Shown here one piece after another: positions 33,810 to 44,527 of a DNA stretch of 64,000 nucleotides. This DNA comes from Paractinoplanes abujensis. Lineage in GTDB: Bacteria; Actinomycetota; Actinomycetes; Mycobacteriales; Micromonosporaceae. The notes beneath the pieces were generated by a model, which was not told where the DNA came from, ran no database searches, and saw only the letters and a program-made list of their open reading frames with translations. Every line of letters begins with the position of its first letter. Positions within the stretch are counted from its first letter, which is position 1. The position numbers and the translations under genes are program-made. The DNA lies in the NCBI RefSeq assembly GCF_014204895.1, contig NZ_JACHMF010000001.1, positions 6,200,001 to 6,264,000 of the forward strand, in the 5' to 3' direction.

Positions 33810-35474
33810 ATGTTCACCGTGCACGTCGAGGAATCCCTGCTCTTCATCTTGGCCGCCGTCGGCGTGATCGTGGCGATCCGGGTGGTCGCCGAGAAGACGG
33901 GCTTGCCGGCCGCCGCTCTTCTCACGATCGTCGGCATCACGTACGCGGTGCTGCCGGGGCCGAACGTCGAGCTCGAACCCGAGCTGATCATGACGTATGT
34001 GATCCCGCCGTTGCTTTACAGCGCGGCGCTGGACGCGTCCTTGCTCGATATCCGCCGGCACATGCGTACGGTCGTCAGCCTGTCGGTCCTGCTCGTGCTG
34101 GCCACGGCGTTGCTGATCGGCGTCGGCATGAACCTGTTCGTGGCCGGGGCGACGCTCGCGGCCGGGATCGCGCTCGGCGCCGCCGTGGCCCCGCCCGACC
34201 CGGTGGCTGCCCTGGCCGTGGGCCGCCGTGCCGGGCTGCCGCCCAAGATGATCACCCTGATCCAGGGCGAGGGTCTGCTCAACGACGCGACCGCGCTGAC
34301 GATTCTGACTGTGGCGATTGCCGCCACCGACGGGGACGGGTTCTCGTTCCCGTCCGCCACCTTGGAGTTCTTCATCATGGCGGCGGGCGGTGTCGTTGCC
34401 GGCATCGTGGTGGCGTACATCGTCCGTTATCTCCGGCATCTGCGGCACGACCCGCTCACCGCGAACGCGATCTCGCTCGCCACTCCCCTGGCGGCGTACG
34501 TGCTGGCCGAGTCGGTGCACGTCTCGGGTGTGCTGGCCGTCGTCATCGCCGGTCTGATCATCGGGCACGACTCGTCGCGGCACAGTGTGGCGGCCAGCCG
34601 GCTGCAGACCACCGCGGTCTGGCGGCTGGTCGATTTCCTGCTCGAGGGCCTGGTCTTCCTGCTCATCGGTCAGCAGCTGCCCACGGTGGTGGAGGGTCTG
34701 AGCGAGTACGAGACCTCGACCGTCGTCATCGCGGTGGCGGTCACGGTGGGGGTGACGCTTGTGCTGCGCCCGCTGTGGCTGATCCTGACCCAGTTGCTGC
34801 CGCGGTCGCTGCACATGCGTCTGGGTGGTGACCCGATGGGCGAGGACGACTCGGCTGACCCGGCACGCAAGGAACGCATGCGGGAGAAGGCGCTCACCGG
34901 CAAGGAGGTGACGGCGCTAAGTTGGGCCGGCACCCGTGGCGTGATCAGCTTGGCCGCCATCTTCACGCTGCCCGAGACGGTGCCGCAGCGCGACCTGCTG
35001 CATTTCTGCGCGTTCGTGGTGGTGCTGGTGACGCTGCTGGGTCAGGGTCTGACGTTTGCTCCGCTGGTGCAGTGGCTGGGGTTGCGGGCCAACAAGACCG
35101 ACGAGGCCCGGGAGCGCAACGAGGCCCGGTCGGCGTCGGTGGAGGCGGCCCTGGTGCGGCTCGACGAGATCCAGGAGGAGCAGCACGACCACGTCGAGGA
35201 CGTCGCCATCGAACACATGCGTAAGCAGCTGGAGGTGCGGCTGGAGCGGTACCGCCGCCGCCTGGACATGCTCGAGAAGGCGGAGTCGGACGAGGTGCCG
35301 GTGTCCCCGCAGTACGAGGCGGCGCTGATGGTGCGGCGCAAGGTGATCGAGGCGCAGCGCGAGGAGTTGCTGCGCTGGCGTGACGCGGGCAACTTGAACG
35401 ACGAGGGTCTGCGCATTTTGGAGCGGGAGCTCGACCACGAGGAGCGGCTGCTGCCCGACCGGGGCCGCGCCTGA
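33810..35474 (+). CDS. CPA1-type Na+/H+ antiporter (NhaP-like)
   Basis: 554 residues. A 12-TM exchanger domain (1 to ~410) has ALGAAVAPPDPVAALAVGRR and the ion-binding region LIQGEGLLNDATALTI (the ND pair of CPA1 exchangers), and TRGVISLAAIFTLPETVP. A cytoplasmic tail of ~150 charged residues follows (EERNEARSASVEAALVRLDE-like coiled coil). Start ATG 33810, 48 nt after ahcY, has its SD inside a hairpin. Exchanges Na+ or K+ for H+ at the cytoplasmic membrane. Confidence 0.92.
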   Translation: MFTVHVEESLLFILAAVGVIVAIRVVAEKTGLPAAALLTIVGITYAVLPGPNVELEPELIMTYVIPPLLYSAALDASLLDIRRHMRTVVSLSVLLVLATALLIGVGMNLFVAGATLAAGIALGAAVAPPDPVAALAVGRRAGLPPKMITLIQGEGLLNDATALTILTVAIAATDGDGFSFPSATLEFFIMAAGGVVAGIVVAYIVRYLRHLRHDPLTANAISLATPLAAYVLAESVHVSGVLAVVIAGLIIGHDSSRHSVAASRLQTTAVWRLVDFLLEGLVFLLIGQQLPTVVEGLSEYETSTVVIAVAVTVGVTLVLRPLWLILTQLLPRSLHMRLGGDPMGEDDSADPARKERMREKALTGKEVTALSWAGTRGVISLAAIFTLPETVPQRDLLHFCAFVVVLVTLLGQGLTFAPLVQWLGLRANKTDEARERNEARSASVEAALVRLDEIQEEQHDHVEDVAIEHMRKQLEVRLERYRRRLDMLEKAESDEVPVSPQYEAALMVRRKVIEAQREELLRWRDAGNLNDEGLRILERELDHEERLLPDRGRA

Positions 35475-35490
35475 AAACGTGGCACGTTCG

Positions 35491-35526
35491 CTACACACGT
35501 GTGTAGTAACCTACACATGTGAGTAG
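35491..35526. promoter_or_regulatory. TetR operator pair overlapping the -10 of a leaderless transcript
   Basis: CTACACACGTGTGTAG (35491-35506) is a perfect 16-bp palindrome. It is followed by TAAC and CTACACATGTGAGTAG (35511-35526), a related imperfect copy. TGTGTAG-TAAC-CTACACA is also a perfect inverted repeat. TAGTAA (35505-35510), a fair -10, lies 9 nt before GTG 35519, and there is no ribosome-binding site. Binding there would block transcription of the tetR-ABC operon. Confidence 0.7.
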
Positions 35527-36124
35527 CGATCTGACCGCCCGTGCCCGCATCCGTGACGCCGCCATCGAGCTCTTCGCGGAGCGTGGCGTCGAGGGCGCGA
35601 CGATCCGCGACATCGCGCAGCAGGCCGACGTGTCATCCGGCCTGCTGCGTCACCATTTCGGCTCCAAGGAGGGGCTGCGTGACGCCTGCGACGAGTGGGC
35701 GCTCCACGAGCTGACCAAAGTCAGCGGCCAGTTCACCGAGTTCTCCTCCCTGGACGGCTTCACGCCGCGGACCCGGCTGCTCCAGAGCTATCTCATCCGC
35801 TCCATCCTGGACGGCTCACCCGCCGGCACCGCGATGTTCGACCGCATGCTCGAGTTCGGCGAAAGCTGGCTCGCCACCACGGATCTCAAGGTCGAAGATG
35901 CGCGGGCCTTCGTCGCGGCGCTGTCCGTGATGAAGATGTCGCTGTTCACGATGAGTGACCTCATGTCGCGGGCACTCGGCGTCGACGTCACTCAGCGCGA
36001 GGGCTGGGCTCGCATGCTGCGGGCCTCGCTCGACGTGTTCTCGCAACCCCTCATCACCGAAGCGCAGGCCCTGCAGGCTCGGGCCGCCATCGACCGGATC
36101 GCCGCCGGGGAGGACGCATCATGA
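35519..36124 (+). CDS. TetR-family repressor
   Basis: 201 residues. N-terminal [43 protein letters not shown]. The C-terminal ligand-binding domain is all-helical. GTG 35519 has no SD and lies inside a palindromic operator, so translation is probably leaderless and the gene autoregulated. The stop overlaps the ATG of the ABC ATPase (ATGA 36121-36124), giving one operon tetR-ABC-ABC. Likely controls efflux by that transporter. Confidence 0.92.
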   Translation: MSSDLTARARIRDAAIELFAERGVEGATIRDIAQQADVSSGLLRHHFGSKEGLRDACDEWALHELTKVSGQFTEFSSLDGFTPRTRLLQSYLIRSILDGSPAGTAMFDRMLEFGESWLATTDLKVEDARAFVAALSVMKMSLFTMSDLMSRALGVDVTQREGWARMLRASLDVFSQPLITEAQALQARAAIDRIAAGEDAS

Positions 36125-37017
36125 CCGAGGCCATCGAAGCGACGGGGCTCGTCAAACGGTTCGGCAAGGTCACCGCCCTGGACGGGCTCGACCTGCACGT
36201 CCGTACGGGCGAGGTGCACGGGTTTCTCGGTCCCAACGGGGCTGGCAAGACCACCACCATCCGCATCCTGCTCGGTCTGGCCCGGCACCACGGCGGGACG
36301 GTCCGCCTGCTCGGCGGCAACCCGTGGACCGAGGCGACCGAGCTGCACAAACGTCTCGCGTACGTGCCGGGTGACGTCACGCTGTGGCCCGCGCTGACCG
36401 GCGGCGAAGTGATCGACCTGCTCGGCCGGCTGCGCGGCGGGCTCGACCCGAGGCGCAAGGCGGAGTTGCTGGAGCGCTTCCAGCTCGATCCGCGCAAGAA
36501 GGGCCGCACGTACTCCAAGGGCAATCGGCAGAAGGTCGCCCTGATCGCGGCCCTTTCGTCCAATGTGGAGCTTTTGATCCTGGACGAGCCGACCTCGGGC
36601 CTGGACCCGCTCATGGAGGAGGTCTTCCGCGAGGTCGTCCTGGAGGAGAAACGGCGCGGCGACCGTACGGTCCTGCTCTCCAGCCACATCCTGGCCGAGG
36701 TCGAGGTGCTGTGCGACCGGCTGACGATCATCCGCGACGGCCGTACGGTCGAGACCGGCACACTGACCGAGATGCGGCACCTGACCCGCACGACCATCCA
36801 GGCCGAGCTGACCGGGCCGCCGGACGGGCTGGCCTCGCTGGCCGGGGTGCACGACTTCCGGCTCGATCACGATCGGGTGCGCTTCGACGTCGACACCGAC
36901 GCCCTTGAACCGGCGCTGCGGACCCTGGTCGAGGTCGGGGTGAGGAGCCTGGTCAGCCAGCCGCCGTCGCTGGAGGAGCTGTTCCTGCGGCAGTATCAGA
37001 AGGACGAGCAGCGATGA
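36121..37017 (+). CDS. ABC transporter ATP-binding protein (TnrB/tetronasin-type exporter)
   Basis: 298 residues. Walker [10 protein letters not shown] (37-45), a variant signature YSKGNRQK (131-138) in place of LSGGQ, Walker [13 protein letters not shown], and an H-loop [12 protein letters not shown]-terminal ~85-residue domain follows ([20 protein letters not shown]). It belongs to the DrrA/TnrB drug-efflux group. The ATGA overlaps on both sides couple it to the repressor and the permease. Confidence 0.92.
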   Translation: MTEAIEATGLVKRFGKVTALDGLDLHVRTGEVHGFLGPNGAGKTTTIRILLGLARHHGGTVRLLGGNPWTEATELHKRLAYVPGDVTLWPALTGGEVIDLLGRLRGGLDPRRKAELLERFQLDPRKKGRTYSKGNRQKVALIAALSSNVELLILDEPTSGLDPLMEEVFREVVLEEKRRGDRTVLLSSHILAEVEVLCDRLTIIRDGRTVETGTLTEMRHLTRTTIQAELTGPPDGLASLAGVHDFRLDHDRVRFDVDTDALEPALRTLVEVGVRSLVSQPPSLEELFLRQYQKDEQR

Positions 37018-38591
37018 CCGGCACCGGCAAGCTGATCCGGCTGATCCTGCGCCGTGACCGCGTCGTCCTGCCACTGTGGGTGATCCTGCTGGGGCTCGTC
37101 CCCGCGGGTTACGTCGCCTCGTTCGAGGGGCTGTTTCCGACAGCGGCCCAGCGGGCCGAGTATGCACAGGTCGGCGCGGGCAACGCGGGTTTCGTCACCC
37201 TGTACGGGCCGTTGCACGGCTCGTCGCTGGGTGAGCTGGTGGCCTGGCGGGCCGGTTTCCTGCCCGTCCTGGTGGCGCTGTGTGCGCTGCTCGCGGTGGT
37301 GCGGCACACCCGCACCGACGAGGAGTCGGGCCGCACCGAGCTGGTCGGCGCGGCCGTGGTCGGCCGGCACGCCCAGCTGGCGGCCGCGCTGATCACCACG
37401 TGCGCCGCGAGCGTGCTGCTGGGTCTGGTGCTGACGGCGGCGATGATGGGGCAGGGCCTGCCGGCCGCGGGTTCGCTCGCCTTCGGGGCCGAGCTGGCCC
37501 TGGCCGGGTGCGTCTTCGCCGGGGCCGGTGCGGTGACGGCCCAGCTCACCGGCAGTGCGCGCGGGGCCCGGACGATCGGGCTGATGGCGCTCGCGTCCGC
37601 TTTCGTGCTGCGCGTCGGCGGCGACGTCTCGGCTCTGGGCGACGGGTCGCTCGCGTGGCTGAGCTGGCTCTCGCCGATCGGCTGGGTGCAACACCTCTTC
37701 CCGTACGGGGTGAACGACTGGCGGCCGGCCGCGGCGGCGCTCGTTGCCGTGGCCGGCCTGGCCGGGCTGGCCGGGCTGCTGCTGACCCGGCGCGACCTGG
37801 GGGCCGGTCTGCTGCCCGCGCGGCTGGGCCCGGCGTCGGCCCCACCCGGGTTGGGCACGCCGTTCGGGCTGGCCTGGCGCCTGCACCGGGGCCTGCTGCT
37901 GGGCTGGGGGGCCGGGTTCGCGCTGCTGGGCCTGGTCTTCGGTGGGGTCGGCGGCAGCGTGCTCGACATCGCGTCCGACAACGCCGGGCTGAGCGAGATC
38001 TTCGCCCGTCTCGGCGGCTCGGATGCGCTGGTCGACAGCTACTTCGCGGGCCTCGCGGGCGTGGTGGGGCTGATCGCGGCCTGTTACGCCGTGCAGGCCA
38101 CGCTGCGGCTGCGCGACGAGGAGCAGACCGGGCACGCCGAGGCGGTGCTCAGCACGTCCGTCTCCCGTTACGCGTGGGCCGGCGCGCACCTGTTCTTCTC
38201 GCTGCTCGGCCCGGCCGTGGTGCTGGCGGCGGAAGGGGCGACGGCCGCGCTCGCTTACCCCGAAGGTGACGCGGGCGAGATCGTCGGCGGTGTGCTGGTG
38301 CAGCTGCCCGCGGTGTGGGTGCTGGCCGCGCTCGCGGTGCTGGCGTTCGGCCTCGTGCCCCGCCTGTCCGCGGTGGCCTGGGCGGCGCCCGCGCTCTGCC
38401 TGCTGATCTTGCTGGTCGGCCAGACCCTCCAGCTCGACCAGTGGTTCCTCGACCTGTCCCCGTTCACCCACATCCCCAAGCTGCCCGGCGGTGACCTTTC
38501 GGCCCTGCCCTTGGTGACGTTGGTGGTCGTGGCGGCGGCGCTGACGGCAGTGGGTCTGGCCGGTGTGCGCCGCCGCAACATCCCTGACTAG
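37014..38591 (+). CDS. ABC-2-type transporter permease (tetronasin-resistance-like)
   Basis: 525 residues with about 12 predicted membrane segments in two halves, like the fused permeases of TnrB3-type multidrug exporters. Starts with ATG 37014 overlapping the ATPase stop. Its stop codon shares a CTAG with the stop of the convergent M4 protease (38588-38591). Substrate unknown, presumably hydrophobic or polyether-like given the family. Confidence 0.9.
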   Translation: MTGTGKLIRLILRRDRVVLPLWVILLGLVPAGYVASFEGLFPTAAQRAEYAQVGAGNAGFVTLYGPLHGSSLGELVAWRAGFLPVLVALCALLAVVRHTRTDEESGRTELVGAAVVGRHAQLAAALITTCAASVLLGLVLTAAMMGQGLPAAGSLAFGAELALAGCVFAGAGAVTAQLTGSARGARTIGLMALASAFVLRVGGDVSALGDGSLAWLSWLSPIGWVQHLFPYGVNDWRPAAAALVAVAGLAGLAGLLLTRRDLGAGLLPARLGPASAPPGLGTPFGLAWRLHRGLLLGWGAGFALLGLVFGGVGGSVLDIASDNAGLSEIFARLGGSDALVDSYFAGLAGVVGLIAACYAVQATLRLRDEEQTGHAEAVLSTSVSRYAWAGAHLFFSLLGPAVVLAAEGATAALAYPEGDAGEIVGGVLVQLPAVWVLAALAVLAFGLVPRLSAVAWAAPALCLLILLVGQTLQLDQWFLDLSPFTHIPKLPGGDLSALPLVTLVVVAAALTAVGLAGVRRRNIPD

Positions 38592-41500
38592 CTGACGGTG
38601 AGCCTCATCGACGGGGTGAAGCCGTACGCGTTGGTGCCACCGCCGGTGGCCACGACGCGCAGGGTCCACGTGCCGCGGGCGAAGGCGCGGGCGATCGAGT
38701 AGTTGCCGGCCGCGGTGATCTGGGTGCTCTGGATGGTCACCCACTCGCCGTCGGTGTAGCGCTGCAGGCTGGCCTGCACGCCGGAGGTGGCCGGGCGGAC
38801 CGTGCCAGTGAAGGTGACCGTCTTGTTGGCCGTGGTCGACGTGGTGCTGGGGGTGGCCGTGACGGCATAGCGGACCGTGATCGCCGACGTGGGCGACGTC
38901 GCGCGCCACAACCCCGTTCGGGCCGGCACGTACGACGCCCGGTAGGCCGTCGTCACGGTGGGGTTCACCGTGTGGGTCCACGCTCCCGTCGCGTCCGCCT
39001 TGATCTGAGCCACCTGTGTCCACGTCGTCGCGGTGGCCGCCTTCTGCTCCACCACGACCGTGGCGGCGTTGGCCGGGGCCGGGGTGACCGTGCCGGTCAG
39101 CGTGACGGGGTTGGCGTAACCGGCGATCAGCGACGGCGGTGAGATCGTCACGTCGGCCCCGGACGGTTCGAGCTTCAGGATCTTCTCGGCGCTGTCGGCC
39201 CGGTTGCCACGCGCCCGGATGCCGATCTCGTACGTCCGCCCGGGGTCGAGTCCGGGCACGGTGAGCGTGGTGGTCGTGGCCGGCAGCACCCGCTCCGAGC
39301 CGGGCGTGATCCGCACGACGTAGCCGGTCACCGTGGGACCGCCGGGGGCCGAGTCCCAGCGGATGAACACCGTGCCGTCGGAGTCGGTGGGCTGCACATA
39401 ACCCGTCGGTGTCACCGGCGGCACCGGCGGCGCGACCGTGTACGGCTGGGCGAAGACCGCCGTCTCGCCGTCGTCGTCGGTCACGGTGTATCGGAACGTC
39501 CCGGTGCCCTCCCGGGTCGGCGTGCCCTGCACTGTCACCCTGGTCATAAAGGGGATGCCCGGCTCCGGGGCGGCGGTGGCGGTCAGCCCGTCGGGCAGCC
39601 CGGTCGTCTCCACGGTGACCGGCTGCCGGTCGTTCAGGTAATAGTCGGGATAGTCGTCGAAGCGGACGAGGAACGAGACCTCGGCGCCGACGTTGAAGGT
39701 GTGCGAGGCGGGCAGCGGCGAGATCGGTTCCGGCGGCCCCTTGATGTACCAGGGCGCCGGCGTGAGGCTGGTCCGGTTGCCGTCCGGGTCGGTGGCCTCG
39801 ATCCGCACGGACGCCCGGACCTTGACCGTCGGCGTGCCGCTGATCAGGCCTTCAGGGGTGATCGTGAGGCCGGTGGGCAGCTCGGACGCCGACCACACGA
39901 CGGTTTGCCCCTGCGGGTCGCGGCCGGTCAGTTGAAGCTGCACCGCCGTGCCGATGTGGCCCGTCGCGAACTCGACCGGGTCGATCACGGGTGCGGTCGT
40001 CGACGGCGGCAGGGTGCCCGAGCCGTCCACGCCGACCGCCAGCCACGCGGCCTGCACACTGGACCGCTCGGGGCTGTCCGCGCCGTACAGGTCGGTGGCC
40101 GCCTGCAGCGTGGCCGTGCGCGCGCCGGCGAAGTCGGTGCTGGAGACCATGTAGGTGGTCAGCGCGCGATACCAGATGGCGCCGGCCGCGTCGTTGCCGA
40201 TGCCGGTGACGGGAGCGGCACCCCCGCACGGGGAGCTGCTGCCCCACTGCGTCGTGCCGCTGCCCACGGCCAGGTTGTAGAAGAACTTGTTCGCGATGCC
40301 GGACGAGCGGTGCACGTCCAGGTCCTTGATCGTCGGGGTCCAGCACGACACCGAGCGGCCGACCCGGGTGGGCTCGTCCATCCGGCGCAGCGGCTCCGGG
40401 CCGGTCATCTCGGCGACCAGGTAGTCGGGCTCGTCGGCCGGGTTGTTCGCGGCGAACTCGACCAGTGTGCCGAAGATGTCGCTGGTCGCCTCGTTCAGGC
40501 CGCCCGACTCCCCCTCGTAGACCAGATCGGCGGTGCGGAAGGTGACCCCGTGCGCGAGCTCGTGGCCGACGATGTCGAGCGACGTGAACGGTTTGCGGCT
40601 CCCGTCGCCGTCACCGAACATCACGCAGGCGCAGAGGTCGCTCCAGGATGCGTTCGCCTCGTTGACGTCGTGGTGCACGTACGCGGTGGTGCCTTTGCCG
40701 TCGCCGGCGACGCCCGCGCGGCCGAACGTGCCGGCGAAGTAGTCCCACGTGCGGGCCAGGCCGTAGTGCACGTCGGCGCCCGCGGTGGCCCGGTCGGCCA
40801 TCGTGCCGTCGCCCCACACGTCGTCGGCGTCGGTGAACGCCCGCGAGTTGGCCTCCGTGGGCGAGGCGGTGCTGTTCAGCGCATCCCGCGTCGAGCTGCC
40901 GCCCCGGTCCGGGTCGGTCAGGTCGAAAGCGCCTTCGGCCGTACGGGTGGTGGACAGCTTGACGTCGCCGTTGTGCAGGCCGTGCCCGGTCGACGTGTCG
41001 GCCGCGTGCACGAGCTCGTACGTGCGCCGGGTCTTGCCCGTGGTGGCGTCGACGATCACCACGCGGCGGTCCGCGACTGTCACTTCCCAGGCCAGAGCGG
41101 GCCGGCCCGCGTGGGCGTCGACTACCAGCCGGGCCTCGGCCGGCTTCTGCTTGGCCGCTTTGACGGCGGCCGCCTTCGAGATCTTGGGTTTGCGGGGGAC
41201 GTCGATCGCCGCGTCCTGCGCCACAGTGGCGCCGGTGAGCTTGCCTGAGCCGCTGGTGTGCACGACGAAGTCGCCGCCCAGCACGTCGAGGCCGTTCCAG
41301 GTGCGGTCGAAGCGGACGTGCCGGTCACCGTCCCGGTCGGCCACGACGTCGCGCGCCTGGTACTTCTCGCCCGCGACGGCCCGAACGACCTTCTTGTTGG
41401 CGCGGACGACCTTGACCGCGGCGTCGACCTGCGCGGGCTCGGCGGCGGGCGGGGTGGACCGGCCGGCCTCGGCCGGTGCGCGCGACGGGACCGGCGTCGG

Positions 41501-41647
41501 CCGCCCGGCCGCAACCGTCTCCGGCGCCTGGGCCTGGCCGGACGGGGACGAGGGCGACGACACCGCGGCGTAGGTGCCCGCCCCGATCAGGGCCGCGGCG
41601 GCCACCGTGGCGATGATGATCCGGGCGTGGCTGCGCCTGACCGACAT
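38588..41647 (-). CDS. Secreted M4 (thermolysin-like) metalloprotease with C-terminal beta-domains
   Basis: 1019 residues. Signal peptide (about 10-30), FTP/PepSY propeptide (~70-220), then the M4 catalytic domain: zinc site HELAH (362-366) with the third ligand in NEATSD (about 385-390), and YVHHDVNEANASW. Beyond ~540 come a cadherin/Ig-like domain (FATGHIGTAVQLQLTGRDPQ), a fibronectin III-type domain (PTVTGYVVRITPGSERVL) and two terminal Ig-like modules. Start ATG 41647 fits a typical M4 preproprotein. A secreted protease that binds a surface or polymer through its C-terminal modules. Confidence 0.9.
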   Translation of the reverse strand: MSVRRSHARIIIATVAAAALIGAGTYAAVSSPSSPSGQAQAPETVAAGRPTPVPSRAPAEAGRSTPPAAEPAQVDAAVKVVRANKKVVRAVAGEKYQARDVVADRDGDRHVRFDRTWNGLDVLGGDFVVHTSGSGKLTGATVAQDAAIDVPRKPKISKAAAVKAAKQKPAEARLVVDAHAGRPALAWEVTVADRRVVIVDATTGKTRRTYELVHAADTSTGHGLHNGDVKLSTTRTAEGAFDLTDPDRGGSSTRDALNSTASPTEANSRAFTDADDVWGDGTMADRATAGADVHYGLARTWDYFAGTFGRAGVAGDGKGTTAYVHHDVNEANASWSDLCACVMFGDGDGSRKPFTSLDIVGHELAHGVTFRTADLVYEGESGGLNEATSDIFGTLVEFAANNPADEPDYLVAEMTGPEPLRRMDEPTRVGRSVSCWTPTIKDLDVHRSSGIANKFFYNLAVGSGTTQWGSSSPCGGAAPVTGIGNDAAGAIWYRALTTYMVSSTDFAGARTATLQAATDLYGADSPERSSVQAAWLAVGVDGSGTLPPSTTAPVIDPVEFATGHIGTAVQLQLTGRDPQGQTVVWSASELPTGLTITPEGLISGTPTVKVRASVRIEATDPDGNRTSLTPAPWYIKGPPEPISPLPASHTFNVGAEVSFLVRFDDYPDYYLNDRQPVTVETTGLPDGLTATAAPEPGIPFMTRVTVQGTPTREGTGTFRYTVTDDDGETAVFAQPYTVAPPVPPVTPTGYVQPTDSDGTVFIRWDSAPGGPTVTGYVVRITPGSERVLPATTTTLTVPGLDPGRTYEIGIRARGNRADSAEKILKLEPSGADVTISPPSLIAGYANPVTLTGTVTPAPANAATVVVEQKAATATTWTQVAQIKADATGAWTHTVNPTVTTAYRASYVPARTGLWRATSPTSAITVRYAVTATPSTTSTTANKTVTFTGTVRPATSGVQASLQRYTDGEWVTIQSTQITAAGNYSIARAFARGTWTLRVVATGGGTNAYGFTPSMRLTVS

Positions 41648-41658
41648 TTATTTGTCCC

Positions 41659-41677
41659 CCGTCAATATTGATGACGG
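41659..41677. promoter_or_regulatory. Short inverted repeat between the M4 protease and the solute-binding lipoprotein
   Basis: CCGTCA-ATATTGA-TGACGG (6-bp arms, 7-nt AT-rich spacer) in the 46-nt gap. It could be an operator for the protease or a weak terminator for the gene upstream. AT-rich for this genome. Confidence 0.3.
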
Positions 41678-41693
41678 CAAGGACAATAGACGA

Positions 41694-42572
41694 TCAGGTG
41701 CCGCTGACGCTGCCCGTGGTGATGGCGCCGCTGCCGATGCCCCAGCGCTGCAGCAGCTCGGTGTAGACGCCGGTGCGGACCAGCTCGTCGAAGGCGGCCT
41801 GGACGGCGTCGCGCAGCTCCGGGGAGTTCTTGGCGAACGCCATGCCGAACAGGCCCGGCTCGTACTGGGTGGTCGAGGCCAGCTGGTAGAAGGCCTTGGT
41901 GCGGGTGTCAGTGGCCAGGTAGGCGGCGGGCGGGAAGTCGTTGAGGACGGCGGCGGCGCGGCCCGTGCGCAGTTCGACCAGGGCGTCCGCGTTGGTCTTG
42001 TAGAGCTTGATCGTCATCGGGTTGGCGCCGCAGGCGCGCTGCGACCTGTGGAGCAGGTCGGCCTGCACGGTGCCGCGCTCGGTCGACACCACCAGGCCGC
42101 ACAGCGAGCGGAAGCCGGTGACGCCCTTGGGGTTGCCGCGCTGCACGATGATCGCCGTGCCGGTCGTGAAGTAGTCGACGAAGTCGGCCTTCTTGCGCCG
42201 CTCGGCGGTGTTGTTCATCGAGGACAGCACGCCGTCGTACTGACCGGCAGCCAGGTCGTCGAGCGCGGTGTGGAAGTCGCCCTGCACCATCTCGGCCTGG
42301 ACGCCCAGCACCGAGCCGAGCGCGCTGGCCAGGTCGGGTGAGAAACCGATGATCGTACGGCCGTCGGCCGCGAACTGCTCCATCGGCGCGTAACTGGCGT
42401 CGGTCATGAAGCGGATCGTGCCGCGGGCCCGGATGCTCTCGGGCAGGCTGTCGTGCAGCGCCTGGTCGACCGCGATGCCTCCGTCGCTGGTCGGCACGGC
42501 TGCCGTTCCGGCCGGCGCGGCGCATCCGGCCACGGCGGCGAGCAGGACGGCGGCGAGCAGGACACGTTTCAC
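41694..42572 (-). CDS. ABC-type solute-binding lipoprotein (SBP_bac_3, amino-acid type)
   Basis: 292 residues from GTG 42572. Lipoprotein signal [16 protein letters not shown]. Family-3 binding-protein motifs: [66 protein letters not shown]. The start overlaps the stop of the GGDEF-EAL gene (GTGA), so the two are coupled. No ABC permease or ATPase is adjacent, so it may act as a sensor input for the GGDEF-EAL protein rather than in uptake. Confidence 0.88.
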   Translation of the reverse strand: MKRVLLAAVLLAAVAGCAAPAGTAAVPTSDGGIAVDQALHDSLPESIRARGTIRFMTDASYAPMEQFAADGRTIIGFSPDLASALGSVLGVQAEMVQGDFHTALDDLAAGQYDGVLSSMNNTAERRKKADFVDYFTTGTAIIVQRGNPKGVTGFRSLCGLVVSTERGTVQADLLHRSQRACGANPMTIKLYKTNADALVELRTGRAAAVLNDFPPAAYLATDTRTKAFYQLASTTQYEPGLFGMAFAKNSPELRDAVQAAFDELVRTGVYTELLQRWGIGSGAITTGSVSGT

Positions 42573-44491
42573 GATACGGCTCCGGTGATCTCGTACGTCT
42601 TGATCTCGGCCCAGGGCACCGGGCGCGAGTACAGATAGCCTTGGGCCTCGTCGCAGCCGGCCCGGCGCAGCCAGTCGGCCACCTCCGGCGTCTCGATCCC
42701 CTCGGCGGTGACGCGGCTGCCCAGGCCGTGGGCGAGGGCGATGACCGCGCGGACGATGGCCTGGCTCGGCGGCGCGTCCAGCACGTCCTTGACGAACGTA
42801 CGGTCGATCTTGACCTCGGCGATCGGCAGGCCGCGCAGCTGCGACATGCTGGTGTAGCCGGTGCCGAAGTCGTCGACCGAGATGCCGATGCCGCGGGCGG
42901 TCAGGTCGATCACCGCCTGCTCGGCCAGGCGGGTGTCGGCGGCCAGCGCGGTCTCGGTGATCTCGAGGAGCAGCCGGTGCGGCGCGGTGCCGTGCCCGGC
43001 CAGCAGGCCCGAGACGAAGTCGGCGAAACCGGGCTTCTCCACGTTGCGCGCCGAGACGTTGACCGACACGTCCCAGGTGCGGCCGGCGGCCGTCCACGCG
43101 GCCTGGTCGGCCAGTGCTCGCCGCAGCACCCAGGCGGTCAGCGGCTCGATCAGCCCGGACTGCTCGGCGGCGGGCAGGAACTCCGACGGCGGCAGCAGGC
43201 CCCGCTGCGGGTGCTGCCAGCGCACCAGCGCCTCGACCCCGACCACGGCACCCGAACGCAGGTCCACCTTGGGCTGGTAGTGCAGCACGAGCTCGTCGCG
43301 GGCCAGCGCGTGCCGCAGCTCGGCCTGCACGACCAGCCACTGGGTGGGGTGCGCCATGTCCTCGCCGGCGTAGACCACGATGTCGGCCGAGCCGCGCTTG
43401 CCGTGATACATCGCGGCGTCGGCCCGGCGCAGCAGCTCGCCGACCTCGTGACCGTGCTCGGGATACAGCGCGACACCGAAGCTGGCCTCGATGCTCAACG
43501 GCACCCCGTCCAGCACGACCTCGGTGGCCAGCGCCGCGCTCAGCGCGTCGAGCAACTCGCGTACGGTCGCGGCGTCGCTGCGCGGCAGGATCAGCGCGAA
43601 CTCGTCGCCGCCGAGCCGGGCCAGGGTGTCGGCCGGGCGCAGCCCCGCCCGCAGCCGGCCGGCCACGACCGCGAGGAGCTCGTCGCCGGCGTGGTGGCCG
43701 AGGGTGTCGTTGACTTCCTTGAACCGGTCGAGGTCGACGAGCACGATGGCGCCGGGCTCGCCGTCGGGCGCGACCGCCGCGCGGGCCCGCTCGTGGAACG
43801 CGGCCCGGTTGGGCAGGCCGGTCAGCGCGTCGTGCAGCGCCTCGTGCGCCTGCCGCTGGGCGTAACGGCGCAGCGAGCGCGTGGTCGACCAGGAGATGAG
43901 GCCGAGCACGAGGTAGAGCAGCCCGAGGCCGCCGCCCAGCCGCCAGTAGGTGACCGTGTTCTGCTCGTGCAGGCGGGCCGCGATGTGCTCGTACGGCAGG
44001 TAGAGCTCCAGCACCCCCACCGACTGGCCCGAGGCGCTGGCCACGATCGGTTGCAGCACCCGGATGACCTGACCGGCGGGCGCCTCGGGCGCGCTCAGCA
44101 GGCCGACCTCGGTGTGCCCGGCGGCGGCGGACCGGAACGCGGGGTCGCTGATCGAGACCCCGCCCGCGGTGGTGCCGTCGTCCGAGAAGACCACCTGACC
44201 GGTGAAGCCGCGGACCCGCAGCCGCAGCACGGAGTCGTTGTAGATGGCCAGGTCGGTGGCACGCTGCAGCCGGTCCCGCTGCTCGGTGGTGAGCCCGGCG
44301 GCCAGGTCGGCCTCGGCCAGCGCGGGCGCCACAGCCATCTCGGCGATCACGGCGGCCTGCGCGCGGCCCTGGTCCTGACCCCAGCGCCGGGCGTCCTCGG
44401 CGGTGCCGTGCAGCATCACCGCGCCCAGCGTCCCGATCGGCACCAGGCTGGCCACGGCGTACGCGGCGAACAGACGCGTGCTCGTCCGCAC
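42569..44491 (-). CDS. Membrane GGDEF-EAL bifunctional c-di-GMP enzyme
   Basis: About 640 residues from GTG 44491, chosen for AGGGCGGG just upstream; GTG 44521 is an alternative. Two membrane helices ([37 protein letters not shown]) flank a ~150-residue extracytoplasmic sensor. GGDEF motif intact ([11 protein letters not shown]). The EAL domain has [42 protein letters not shown] and AEGIET, so both activities look possible. Coupled by GTGA overlap to a solute-binding lipoprotein. Confidence 0.93.
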   Translation of the reverse strand: MRTSTRLFAAYAVASLVPIGTLGAVMLHGTAEDARRWGQDQGRAQAAVIAEMAVAPALAEADLAAGLTTEQRDRLQRATDLAIYNDSVLRLRVRGFTGQVVFSDDGTTAGGVSISDPAFRSAAAGHTEVGLLSAPEAPAGQVIRVLQPIVASASGQSVGVLELYLPYEHIAARLHEQNTVTYWRLGGGLGLLYLVLGLISWSTTRSLRRYAQRQAHEALHDALTGLPNRAAFHERARAAVAPDGEPGAIVLVDLDRFKEVNDTLGHHAGDELLAVVAGRLRAGLRPADTLARLGGDEFALILPRSDAATVRELLDALSAALATEVVLDGVPLSIEASFGVALYPEHGHEVGELLRRADAAMYHGKRGSADIVVYAGEDMAHPTQWLVVQAELRHALARDELVLHYQPKVDLRSGAVVGVEALVRWQHPQRGLLPPSEFLPAAEQSGLIEPLTAWVLRRALADQAAWTAAGRTWDVSVNVSARNVEKPGFADFVSGLLAGHGTAPHRLLLEITETALAADTRLAEQAVIDLTARGIGISVDDFGTGYTSMSQLRGLPIAEVKIDRTFVKDVLDAPPSQAIVRAVIALAHGLGSRVTAEGIETPEVADWLRRAGCDEAQGYLYSRPVPWAEIKTYEITGAVS

Positions 44492-44527
44492 ACCCGCCCT
44501 GGTTGATCCGCGTCGCCACACGGCGAG

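Noticed and set aside
41694..44519. Single 941-residue minus-strand frame covering the GGDEF-EAL gene and solute-binding lipoprotein
   Set aside because: Its upstream two-thirds is an alternative frame of the GGDEF-EAL gene. Only the part from GTG 42572 is a gene.
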